A stretch of DNA of 7,046 nucleotides from Oscillospiraceae bacterium. GTDB lineage: Bacteria; Bacillota_A; Clostridia; Oscillospirales; Oscillospiraceae. Made by a program: the position numbers and the translations under genes. Shown here piece by piece: positions 1-6,362 of the stretch. The DNA lies in the NCBI GenBank assembly GCA_017550765.1, contig JAFZOC010000197.1, positions 1-7,046 on the forward strand. Direction: 5' to 3'. Position 1 is the stretch's first letter, and each line of letters begins with the position of its first letter. The notes under the pieces were generated by a model, which worked only from the letters and a program-made list of their open reading frames with translations, was not told where the DNA came from and ran no database searches.

Positions 1-2415
1 ACGCCCATGTGCGGCGTGCCCTACCACAGCGCCGAGACCTACATCGCCCGGCTCATCGCCAAGGGCTACAAGGTGGCCATCTGCGAGCAGATGGAGGACC
101 CGGCCCTGGCCAAGGGCCTGGTGCAGCGGGACGTGATCCGCGTCATCACCCCCGGCACCGTCACCGAGAGCTCCATGCTGCGGGAGGACCGGAGCACCTA
201 TATCTGCGCCGTGGACCTGAACGGCGACCGGGGCGGCGTCGCCTTCTGCGACGTGTCCACCGGCGAGTTCTGCTGCGCGGCCTTCGAGAAGGACGCGGTG
301 AGCCACATCCTCAACGAGCTGGGGCGCTTCGCTCCCCGGGAGGCGGTGCTCTCCCACAGCGCGCTGAAGGAGACCGCGATCGGCAGCTTCCTGCGCCAGA
401 AGCTGGACGCCATGCTGGAGCTGCCCGGCGAGCTCTTCGAGTACATGCCCGCCGCGGCCGCGGTCTGCGAGCGTTTCGGCTATGAGGACGTCGACCAGGC
501 GGGCCTGGGCGAGCAGCCGGAGGCGGTCAGCGCCGCCGGCGCCCTGCTGCGCTACATCGCCCAGACCCAGAAGTTCGATATGCGCCACATCCGCCGCATG
601 GACGTGTTCTTCGGCGGGCGCTATATGGAGCTGGACTGGACCACCCGCCGCAGCCTGGAGCTCACCGAATCCCTGCGCAGCGGCGAGAAGCGCGGCAGCC
701 TCCTCTGGGTCCTGGACAAGACCAGGACGCCCATGGGCGGGCGCCTGCTCCGCGCCTGGGTGGAGCGGCCCCTCCTGTCGGTGCTGGCGATCAAGCGCCG
801 CCACGCCGCGGTGGCGGAACTGGTGAAGGAGACCGTCGCCCGGGGCGAGCTGATCCTGGCCCTGCGGGAGATCCATGACATCCGGCGCCTGGTGGGCCGC
901 TGCGTCTACGGCACCGCCGGAGGGCGGGATCTGAGGGAGCTGTGCAACTGCGCGGCGGCGCTGCCCCGGCTGAAGAGCCTGCTGGCGCCCTTCACCAGCA
1001 AGGAACTGCGCCAGATCGGCGAGATGGACGCCCTGGAGGACGTCTGTTACGACATCGACCGGGCGATCTGCGACGATCCCCCCTTCTCCGTGCGGGAGGG
1101 CGGCATCCTGCGGGAGGGCTATTCCGAAGAGGTGGACCGCCTGCGCGGCCTGCGGGACAACGGCTCCAAGAGCATCGCGGAGCTGGAGGCCCGGGAGCGG
1201 GAGCGCACCGGCATCAAGAAACTGAAAGTGGGCTACAACCGTGTCTTCGGCTATTACATCGACATCCCCCGCTCCGCAGGCGACGTGGCCGTGCCGGAGG
1301 ACTATATCCGCAAGCAGACCCTGGTCTCCAACGAGCGCTATTTCACCCCGGAGCTGAAGGAGCTGGAGAGCGCCCTGGTCACCGCCCGGGAGCGGATCTG
1401 CGACCAGGAGTATGAGCATTTCAACGAGCTGCGGCAGCGGGTGGCCTCTCAGGTGGCCCGGATCCAGGCCACGGCCGACGCCGTGGCGGCGCTGGACGTA
1501 TACTGCTCCCTGGCGGAAGTGGCCGTGCGCAACGACTACGTCTGCCCGGAGATGGAGGCGTCCCGGGCGCTGCGCATCACGGAGGGACGGCATCCGGTGG
1601 TGGAGCAGACCCTGAAAGACGTGCTCTTCGTCCCCAACGATACCTTCCTCAACGACGGCGACGACCGGGTGGCCATCGTCACCGGCCCCAACATGGCCGG
1701 CAAGTCTACCTACATGCGCCAGACCGCGCTGATCGTGCTCATGGCCCAGATGGGCTCCTTCGTCCCGGCCAGGAGCGCGGTGATCGGCGTGGTGGACCGG
1801 GTCTTCACCCGCATCGGCGCCTCCGACGACCTGGCCGCCGGCCAGTCCACCTTCATGGTGGAGATGACCGAGATGGCCGACATCCTGCGCCACGCCACGG
1901 CGGACTCCCTGCTGATCCTGGACGAGATCGGCCGGGGCACCTCCACCTTCGACGGCATGGCGATCGCCCGGGCGGTGCTGGAGCACTGCGCCGACAAGCG
2001 GAAGCTGGGGGCCAAGACCATGTTCGCCACCCACTACCACGAGCTCTCCGCCCTGGAGGGCGAGGTCCCCGGGGTGCGCAACTACAACATCACCGCCAAG
2101 AAACAGAAGGGCGAGCTGGTCTTTCTGCGCAAGATCGTCCGGGGCGCCGCCGACGACAGCTACGGCATCGAGGTGGCGAAACTGGCGGGCCTGCCGGAGA
2201 GCGTGATCCAAAAGGCCAAGAGCTATCTGAAGGAGCTGGAGGCGGACGGCGTGCCCCGGCCGGTCCTCGGTGAGGAGCCGGAGGACCAGGTCAGCTTCAT
2301 GGATCTGGCCGCCGACGAGATCCGCCGGACCCTTCGTGACCTGGAGCTGAACGCCCTGACCCCGATCGAGGCCATGAACCTGCTCTATGAGCTGCAGAAG
2401 AAAGCGAGGAGCTGA
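1..2415 (+). CDS. mutS: DNA mismatch repair protein MutS (5' end missing)
   Basis: MutS is the cytoplasmic ATPase that recognises mismatches and small loops and starts mismatch repair with MutL. The frame is open from base 1 and gives 804 residues. The first visible residues, TPMCGVPYH, align with about residue 65 of E. coli MutS, so roughly 60 residues are missing, including the mismatch-wedging Phe-x-Glu motif. Numbering from the first visible codon, Walker A GPNMAGKST lies at 562-570, Walker B and signature LLILDEIGRGTSTFDG at about 637-652, and the switch histidine region THYHEL at 677-682. The tail carries QVSFMD (763-768), resembling the beta-clamp-binding motif of Gram-positive MutS, and then the usual C-terminal LTPIEAMNLLYEL. 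The presence of domain I and lack of a Smr tail identify MutS1 rather than MutS2. No break or frameshift is seen. The stop codon overlaps the next start. Any promoter is outside the window. Confidence 0.98.
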   Translation, partial: TPMCGVPYHSAETYIARLIAKGYKVAICEQMEDPALAKGLVQRDVIRVITPGTVTESSMLREDRSTYICAVDLNGDRGGVAFCDVSTGEFCCAAFEKDAVSHILNELGRFAPREAVLSHSALKETAIGSFLRQKLDAMLELPGELFEYMPAAAAVCERFGYEDVDQAGLGEQPEAVSAAGALLRYIAQTQKFDMRHIRRMDVFFGGRYMELDWTTRRSLELTESLRSGEKRGSLLWVLDKTRTPMGGRLLRAWVERPLLSVLAIKRRHAAVAELVKETVARGELILALREIHDIRRLVGRCVYGTAGGRDLRELCNCAAALPRLKSLLAPFTSKELRQIGEMDALEDVCYDIDRAICDDPPFSVREGGILREGYSEEVDRLRGLRDNGSKSIAELEARERERTGIKKLKVGYNRVFGYYIDIPRSAGDVAVPEDYIRKQTLVSNERYFTPELKELESALVTARERICDQEYEHFNELRQRVASQVARIQATADAVAALDVYCSLAEVAVRNDYVCPEMEASRALRITEGRHPVVEQTLKDVLFVPNDTFLNDGDDRVAIVTGPNMAGKSTYMRQTALIVLMAQMGSFVPARSAVIGVVDRVFTRIGASDDLAAGQSTFMVEMTEMADILRHATADSLLILDEIGRGTSTFDGMAIARAVLEHCADKRKLGAKTMFATHYHELSALEGEVPGVRNYNITAKKQKGELVFLRKIVRGAADDSYGIEVAKLAGLPESVIQKAKSYLKELEADGVPRPVLGEEPEDQVSFMDLAADEIRRTLRDLELNALTPIEAMNLLYELQKKARS
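2407..2411 (+). promoter_or_regulatory. Ribosome binding site of the CPBP protease gene, inside mutS
   Basis: AGGAG lies in the last codons of mutS, 3 nt before ATG 2415 and 6 nt before ATG 2418. The spacing favours the second ATG, while the TGATG overlap also allows termination-reinitiation at the first. Confidence 0.7.
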
Positions 2416-3119
2416 TGATGAAGAGCGACAATACGAACGGACATCTCAGCCGTATGCGCAAGTATGAGAGCATCGCCGCCATCTGCTGGCTGCCGATGCA
2501 CATCATCGGGGTCCCGCTGCTGCTGCTGATCCTGTTCCCGGAGATGGACAGCGTCGACCTGAACTTCTGGATGTACGCGGGGGGCACGGCGGTGCTGGGC
2601 GCGATCTGCGCCCGCTACCTGGTGTCGGACATGGAGCCCTTCTGGTCCCGCCCGGGCCCGATCCTGAAGCTCGTGCTGATCTCCTTCGGCGTGGGGCTGG
2701 CGGGCAACGCCGTGACGGGCCTCGTGGTCCAGCTGATCGCCCCGGGGAGCAATCCCAACAACGACGCGGTGATGGAGCTGGCCGGGCAGGCGGGATGGAA
2801 GGTCACGGTCATGACGGTCTTTCTGGCCCCGGTGCTGGAAGAGCTGATCTTCCGCGCGGGCATCTTCGGGTCGATCCGCCGCAAGAGCCGGATCCTGGCC
2901 TACATCGTCTGCATCCTGCTGTTCTCGGTCTACCATGTCTGGGGCTACGCGATCAACGATCCCACGGCCTGGGTCTACCTGCTGCAGTATCTGCCCATGA
3001 GCTTCCTGCTCTGCTTCTGCTATGAGAAGACGCAGTGCATCTGGACCTCGGTGCTGTTCCACATGGCCAACAACGCCTTCTCGCTCTGGGTACTGAGCCT
3101 CCAGAGCCAGCTGGGATGA
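2415..3119 (+). CDS. CPBP family intramembrane glutamic endopeptidase (Abi/CAAX-protease-like)
   Basis: This is a 234-residue membrane protein with about six hydrophobic segments (near 20-42, 52-70, 83-110, 130-141, 158-178 and 186-202). It has the three CPBP motifs in order: EELIFR (E142, E143, R147), FSVYH (F170, H174) and HMANN (H216, N220). In this family (PF02517, related to Rce1) the Glu and His residues form a membrane-embedded active site that cleaves membrane substrates. Bacterial members are linked to bacteriocin processing and immunity, but no bacteriocin-like gene is nearby and the substrate is unknown. The first ATG (2415) overlaps the mutS stop in TGATG. A second ATG at 2418 is 6 nt from the AGGAG at 2407-2411, against 3 nt for the first, so the real protein may be one residue shorter. 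The stop overlaps the trmO start. The family call is firm; the physiological role is not. Confidence 0.92.
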   Translation: MMKSDNTNGHLSRMRKYESIAAICWLPMHIIGVPLLLLILFPEMDSVDLNFWMYAGGTAVLGAICARYLVSDMEPFWSRPGPILKLVLISFGVGLAGNAVTGLVVQLIAPGSNPNNDAVMELAGQAGWKVTVMTVFLAPVLEELIFRAGIFGSIRRKSRILAYIVCILLFSVYHVWGYAINDPTAWVYLLQYLPMSFLLCFCYEKTQCIWTSVLFHMANNAFSLWVLSLQSQLG

Positions 3120-3802
3120 GCGGGCCCGTCCTGCGCCCCGTCGCCCGCTATCGGGGCGACCTGCCCGAGAAGTTCGGCGTGCCCCGCCAGGCGGGGGTCG
3201 TCCCGGCCCTGGAGGGCCGCGTGATCTTCGAGCCGGCCTACCGGGACCCGGAGGCCCTGCGGGGCATCGAGGGCTTCAGCCACCTGTGGCTGATCTGGCA
3301 GTTCTCCGAGGCGGTCCGGCCGGAGGGGGACTGGTCCCCCACGGTCCGCCCGCCCCGCCTGGGCGGCAACGTCCGCATGGGCGTCTTCGCCACCCGCTCG
3401 CCTTTCCGCCCCAACAGTCTGGGGCTCAGCTGCGTGCGGCTGCTGGCCGTGGAGAGGGATCCGGAGCTGGGGACGGTGCTGCGCATCGGCGGGGCGGACC
3501 TCATGGACGGCACCCCGATCTTCGACATCAAGCCCTACATCCCCTACGCCGACTGCCATCCCGAGGCCCTCTCCGGCTTCGCCCCGGACCCGGGGGCCAC
3601 GCTGCTGGTGGACATCCCGCCCGAGCTGGAGGCGCGCATCCCGGAGGAGAAGCGGCAGGCCCTGCGGGGCGTGCTGGCCAACGACCCCCGCCCCCGGTAT
3701 CAGAACGACCCGGCGCGCATCTACGGCCTGCGCTTCGGGGAACAGGACGTGAAGTTCACCGTGGACGGCGGGGCGCTCACCGTGGTGGATGTGGAGCCGT
3801 AG
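3116..3802 (+). CDS. trmO: tRNA (N6-threonylcarbamoyladenosine37-N6)-methyltransferase TrmO (TsaA/YaeB family)
   Basis: The 228-residue product matches TrmO, which uses S-adenosylmethionine to methylate t6A at position 37 of some ANN-decoding tRNAs (m6t6A). Its length is near that of E. coli TrmO (about 235). Family motifs appear in order: FGVPRQ (20-25), HLWLIWQF (56-63), GVFATRSPFRPN (89-100) and DGTPIFDIKPYIPY (131-144). The bacterial C-terminal domain signatures DPRPRYQ (190-196) and YGLRF (203-207) follow, so both the UPF0066 beta-barrel and the C-terminal domain are present. The start is ATG 3116, which overlaps the protease stop in ATGA. An in-frame ATG at 3035 would add 27 unconserved residues encoded inside the protease gene and is rejected. 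No clear Shine-Dalgarno sequence precedes ATG 3116, so translation probably depends on coupling. It is the last gene before a strong terminator. Confidence 0.95.
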   Translation: MSGPVLRPVARYRGDLPEKFGVPRQAGVVPALEGRVIFEPAYRDPEALRGIEGFSHLWLIWQFSEAVRPEGDWSPTVRPPRLGGNVRMGVFATRSPFRPNSLGLSCVRLLAVERDPELGTVLRIGGADLMDGTPIFDIKPYIPYADCHPEALSGFAPDPGATLLVDIPPELEARIPEEKRQALRGVLANDPRPRYQNDPARIYGLRFGEQDVKFTVDGGALTVVDVEP

Positions 3803-3837
3803 GGGCGACCCGTGGGAGCGCCGGGCCTAATAACACG

Positions 3838-3871
3838 AGAGAGAGGCAGAGAGCCTCTCTCTTTTTCTTTT
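3838..3871 (+). terminator. Intrinsic terminator after trmO
   Basis: A 10-bp perfect stem (3838-3847 with 3853-3862) encloses the loop AGAGA and runs straight into a T-rich tract interrupted by one C (3863-3871). A further G·U pair is possible at the base. It begins 35 nt after the trmO stop and closes the mutS-CPBP-trmO unit. The structure and T-tract are typical of rho-independent termination on the + strand. Confidence 0.93.
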
Positions 3872-3923
3872 CAAATGAACGCGAACACTATGCAGCCAGG
3901 TGATCGTTTTCGGCTTTTCCCTG

Positions 3924-3932
3924 TGTTATGAT
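3924..3932 (+). promoter_or_regulatory. Probable extended -10 promoter for the lipoprotein genes
   Basis: TG-T-TATGAT is a one-mismatch sigma-A -10 box preceded by the TG of an extended -10 element. No good -35 box is seen: the hexamer 17 bp upstream is TCGTTT, which is tolerable because extended -10 promoters need the -35 less. Transcription would start near 3938-3940, giving a leader of about 125 nt before the first lipoprotein ATG. It lies just after the trmO terminator, in the only gap where such a promoter is expected. Confidence 0.6.
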
Positions 3933-3966
3933 CGAGCGTAGGCAGGATCGGGAGAAGGAACGTGCC

Positions 3967-4021
3967 CGAAGGCGCAAAACGGTGCCTTCGAGCGCGAGCC
4001 CGTCCGGACCGCGCTCTTTTT
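3967..4021 (+). promoter_or_regulatory. Leader with two hairpins, the second terminator-like
   Basis: Hairpin A pairs CGAAGGCGC (3967-3975) with 3982-3990, about 9 bp including one G·U, around a 6-nt loop. Hairpin B pairs GAGCGCG (3990-3996) with CGCGCTC (4010-4016) around a 13-nt loop holding the palindrome GTCCGGAC. It is followed at once by TTTTT (4017-4021). Base 3990 is shared, so the two stems abut or compete at one position. Hairpin B looks like an intrinsic terminator but stands between the only promoter candidate and the lipoprotein gene, 43 nt before its ATG. It could be an attenuator, the end of a small RNA of about 80 nt, or a partial terminator with read-through. I do not recognise a known riboswitch class in it. 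Confidence 0.6.
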
Positions 4022-4051
4022 GTATCCCGAAAAGCGCGGAGAAACAGATAA

Positions 4052-4057
4052 AGGAGG
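4052..4057 (+). promoter_or_regulatory. Ribosome binding site of the first lipoprotein gene
   Basis: A full AGGAGG ends 7 nt before ATG 4065. This decides the start against an in-frame TTG at 4020, which would place 15 charged residues ahead of the signal peptide. Confidence 0.92.
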
Positions 4058-4064
4058 AGAAAGG

Positions 4065-4742
4065 ATGAAGAGACTTTTGGCGCTGCTGCTGGCTCTGTGT
4101 ACATTGCTCGCCCTGTGCGGCTGCGGAGGACAGGCGGTGAGCGAGCCCGAAGCGGGAGCGGAGGAAGAAGAGGAAAAGGCGGAGGAAGAGCCTGGGCCAG
4201 AGAGCCTTGAGATCCTCCTGATGGCGGTCGAAGCTGTTGCGAAGATGCGTAACAGCAACTGTGAGATCCACCAGACCGAAACGGCGGACGAGATACAGTT
4301 CACGGCGGGATACTATGAGCCCGACTTGTACGACGGCGTGATATGCCGTTACAGCGGCACGGCGACAAAAGACGGGCGCGTGAAAACGCTGGAGCACAGC
4401 TTCGGACCCGGGGAAGAAGACCGGGAGCCCGGGTATTTGGAAGAAATATACCAGAGAACATCCTTTGCCGGAGCCAAGGAGATGATCGCCGGGGATCTTA
4501 GGACGCTCACCATGAATGAACTGAGGTACTATTTGGTCTTATCCTATTTTTGCATCGTGCTGGATGACTTCCGCAATGGGACGGTGGATCAGGAAGTATC
4601 CCGAGCGAGCTGTCTGGATATCTTGGATACCCTGTTCGCGTCGCAGCAGGGACCGCAAACGGTGGACGGGTGGATCTACACCATGGCCCTGGAGGACGAT
4701 GGGAACACCGTCAAGATCGGCATGGTGCGCGAAGGATCGTGA
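4065..4742 (+). CDS. Putative lipoprotein of unknown function (acidic linker)
   Basis: This 225-residue protein has a lipoprotein signal peptide: MKR, a Leu/Ala-rich core, and the lipobox-like LCGC with the probable lipidated cysteine at C20. Cleavage by signal peptidase II would leave it anchored on the outer face of the membrane. A low-complexity acidic stretch (about 27-46, many Glu) follows and probably acts as a flexible spacer. The rest is a globular domain of about 180 residues with mixed alpha/beta character that I do not recognise. The start is fixed by AGGAGG 7 nt upstream. It is the first gene of a two-gene unit, with the second lipoprotein gene 19 nt downstream. Codon use is more relaxed (ATA, TTA, TTG, GTA present) and GC is visibly lower than in mutS or trmO, so it may be a more recent or less constrained gene. 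Lipoprotein status is well supported; function is unknown. Confidence 0.87.
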   Translation: MKRLLALLLALCTLLALCGCGGQAVSEPEAGAEEEEEKAEEEPGPESLEILLMAVEAVAKMRNSNCEIHQTETADEIQFTAGYYEPDLYDGVICRYSGTATKDGRVKTLEHSFGPGEEDREPGYLEEIYQRTSFAGAKEMIAGDLRTLTMNELRYYLVLSYFCIVLDDFRNGTVDQEVSRASCLDILDTLFASQQGPQTVDGWIYTMALEDDGNTVKIGMVREGS

Positions 4743-4747
4743 CATGG

Positions 4748-4754
4748 AGAGGAG
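4748..4754 (+). promoter_or_regulatory. Ribosome binding site of the second lipoprotein gene
   Basis: AGAGGAG ends 7 nt before ATG 4762. An in-frame ATG at 4744 lies ahead of this motif and has no comparable site, so ATG 4762, which starts directly at the signal peptide, is preferred. Confidence 0.82.
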
Positions 4755-4761
4755 AACGACG

Positions 4762-5193
4762 ATGAAAAAACTGGCGGCACTGGTCCTGGCGCTTGTGATG
4801 GTGCTCGCCCTGTGCGCCTGCGGAGGCGGAGCTGATAAGCAAAAGCTGTGCGACGGCGTCTGGGCAAATGTGTATTACTCTACCAAAGGGGGCTTCCCTT
4901 ATGGGAGAGCGGTGATCTATTCGTTCCAGACCAACGGCAGGTTCTCCCGTACAGAGATCACGAGCCTGTCGCCGACCCAAGAGGTCTGGTCCGGAAAATA
5001 CTCTGTCCAGACGGCAAACAAACAGATCGTCCTGAAATACGATAAGACCGCCGACATGGATGCCTACACGGTCGAGATCCCATACTACATCAACGGATAC
5101 GACCATAGTTTCGTGTTCGATGTCAACAGTTCCGGCGATTCGAGCTATGTCCACTATCCTTCGATGGATCGCGTGTATCTGCCGTGGAAATGA
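4762..5193 (+). CDS. Small putative lipoprotein, possible lipocalin-like domain
   Basis: The 143-residue product starts with MKKLAALVLALVMVLALCAC, a classic lipoprotein signal with lipobox LCAC and lipidated cysteine C20, so it is expected on the outer membrane face of a Gram-positive cell. After a short GGGADKQK linker comes a beta-rich domain of about 115 residues with the pattern G-x-W, then Y-x-F-x-x-N-G-R-F, then W-S-G-K-Y-S-V, then I-V-L-K-Y. That order resembles small lipocalin-like or DUF-type beta-barrel domains in clostridial lipoproteins, but this is a pattern impression, not a domain hit. It lies 19 nt after the first lipoprotein gene and presumably shares its promoter. GC content is low for the window (about 48% in the row from 4861). 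A hairpin follows the stop. No ligand or partner can be named. Confidence 0.87.
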   Translation: MKKLAALVLALVMVLALCACGGGADKQKLCDGVWANVYYSTKGGFPYGRAVIYSFQTNGRFSRTEITSLSPTQEVWSGKYSVQTANKQIVLKYDKTADMDAYTVEIPYYINGYDHSFVFDVNSSGDSSYVHYPSMDRVYLPWK

Positions 5194-5220
5194 ACGGTAC
5201 AAGATAACAGGAAAAAGCAG

Positions 5221-5249
5221 ACGGCAGGGAGCAGTTCGCTCCCTGCCGT
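5221..5249. terminator. Probable bidirectional terminator between convergent units
   Basis: A 12-bp perfect stem (5221-5232 with 5238-5249) has the 5-nt loop AGTTC and starts 27 nt after the second lipoprotein stop. On the + strand the tail is weak (TTCTTAT). On the - strand the hairpin is followed, after CTG and C, by TTTTT (complement of the A-run at 5212-5216). It therefore suits both the lipoprotein unit and the aldolase gene, whose stop is 86 bp away on the other side. Confidence 0.8.
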
Positions 5250-5334
5250 TCTTATGCCTCGCGATACCTGTCTTCCGCCCGTTTTGCAGCGTTCGTGCCG
5301 ATGGAGCGGCAGACCTCCGTGCGGGGCCCGCCCC
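5250..5334. other. Short spacer without a recognised gene
   Basis: This 85-bp stretch lies between the shared hairpin and the aldolase stop codon. I see no gene, promoter or repeat in it. It is probably the 3' untranslated end of the aldolase transcript. Confidence 0.6.
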
Positions 5335-6360
5335 TTACAGCATCGCGAGCAGCGCCGCCACGTCCTCCTCCCGGGTGGCCCAGCTGGTGACGAAGCGCAC
5401 GGCGGTGCGCCCGTCGGGGAGCGGCGCCCAGATCTCGAAGGCGGCGTGCCGCCGCAGGCGTTCCAGCTGCTCCGCCGTGAGGATCGGGAACTGCTGGTTG
5501 GTGGGGGAGTCGGCGAAGAGGGGATAGCCCTTCTCCACAAAGCCCGCTTTCAGCTCCATGGCCAGCCGGATGGCATGGCGGCCGATCTCCCAGTACAGCC
5601 CGTCGGTGAAGAGGGCGTCGAACTGGACCCCCAGGAGCCGCCCCTTGGCGACCATGGCCCCCTGCTGCTTGACCATGGTGGCGAACCGCTCCGGCATGTC
5701 CCCACCGGGGAAGACCAGGGCCTCGCCGCAGAGGGCGCCCACCTTGGTGCCGCCGATGGTGAAAACATCGCAGAGACCGCAGAGCTCCGGCAGGCTCATG
5801 TCGCATTCCGGGCTCATGAGCCCGTAGCCCAGCCGGGCCCCGTCCACGAAGAGGCGCATGTGGTGCTCCACGCAGACGGCGTGGAGGGCCGCCAGTTCCG
5901 CCTTGGTGTAGAGGGTCCCCAGTTCCGTGGGCTGGGAGATGTACACCAGACCGGGGAAGGGCATGTGGTCGTGGGTCTCGTCGGCGTAGAAGCGGGCGCA
6001 GTAGTCCGCCACCGTATCAGCGGCCAGCTTCCCGTCCTTCCCGGGCAGGGCGATGACCTTGTGGCCGGTGTATTCGATCGCACCGGCCTCGTGGACGTTG
6101 ATGTGACCGGTGTCCGCCGCGATCGCGGCTTCCCAGCGCCGCAGCAGGGCGGAGATGACGACGGCGTTGGTCTGGGTGCCGCCCACCAGGAAGTACACAT
6201 CCGCCTCCGGCCGCTCACAGGCGGCGCGGATCTTCTCCCGGGCGGCGGCGGTGAAGCAGTCCTCGCCGTAGCCGGGCTGGGAGATGCGGTTCGTCTCCTG
6301 CAGCCGCTCCAGGATCTTGGGGTGGGCGCCCTCGGTGTAGTCGCTCAGAAAGTACAGCAT
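5335..6360 (-). CDS. Threonine aldolase family PLP-dependent enzyme
   Basis: This complete 341-residue protein has the fold-type I PLP enzyme layout of the beta-eliminating lyase/threonine aldolase family (PF01212). These enzymes split L-threonine or L-allo-threonine into glycine and acetaldehyde in the cytoplasm. Visible landmarks are the N-terminal LSDYTEGAHP, the GGTQTNA loop (60-66), H90 in NVHEAGA (where E. coli LtaE has the PLP-stacking His), FVDGARLGYG (D173 for the pyridine nitrogen, R176), K206 in IGGTKVGA as the likely Schiff-base lysine, and R322 in AVRFVTSW, matching the carboxylate-binding arginine. It belongs to a subgroup with GGTK instead of the LSKG of E. coli LtaE, so the substrate is less certain and other beta-hydroxy amino acids are possible. 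ATG 6360 is chosen because AAGGAG (6369-6374) is 8 nt away; TTG 6366 would be only 2 nt away. It starts 2 nt after the MocR-like stop. Confidence 0.9.
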   Translation of the reverse strand: MLYFLSDYTEGAHPKILERLQETNRISQPGYGEDCFTAAAREKIRAACERPEADVYFLVGGTQTNAVVISALLRRWEAAIAADTGHINVHEAGAIEYTGHKVIALPGKDGKLAADTVADYCARFYADETHDHMPFPGLVYISQPTELGTLYTKAELAALHAVCVEHHMRLFVDGARLGYGLMSPECDMSLPELCGLCDVFTIGGTKVGALCGEALVFPGGDMPERFATMVKQQGAMVAKGRLLGVQFDALFTDGLYWEIGRHAIRLAMELKAGFVEKGYPLFADSPTNQQFPILTAEQLERLRRHAAFEIWAPLPDGRTAVRFVTSWATREEDVAALLAML

Positions 6361-6362
6361 CG

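Noticed and set aside
2385..3062. 225-codon open frame on the - strand opposite the CPBP gene
   Set aside because: The product is His/Asp/Arg/Gln-rich with no motifs and lies opposite a gene with three conserved protease motifs. It is a GC-driven shadow frame.
3035..3115. Upstream ATG 3035 as the trmO start
   Set aside because: The extra 27 residues lie within the protease gene and resemble no TrmO N-terminus. ATG 3116 gives the family length and the ATGA overlap.
2415..3119. CPBP protease as part of a bacteriocin or phage-defence locus
   Set aside because: No precursor peptide, transporter, modification enzyme or other defence gene is nearby; the neighbours are mutS and trmO.
3286..3903. 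205-codon + strand frame overlapping trmO and running through its terminator
   Set aside because: Its product is a Gly/Pro/Arg/His-rich low-complexity sequence in a shifted frame of trmO, and it crosses the terminator hairpin.
4020..4064. TTG 4020 as the start of the first lipoprotein
   Set aside because: It sits in the T-tract of hairpin B, has no ribosome binding site, and would bury the signal peptide behind 15 charged residues.
3938..4064. Known riboswitch or T-box in the lipoprotein leader
   Set aside because: I could not match the hairpins to any known riboswitch core, and no T-box sequence was seen. A covariance search would be needed to call one.
3888..4397. 169-codon - strand frame over the leader and first lipoprotein gene
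   Set aside because: It is antisense to the promoter, leader and signal peptide, with no start signal or recognisable domain. The + strand gene has AGGAGG and a clear lipobox.
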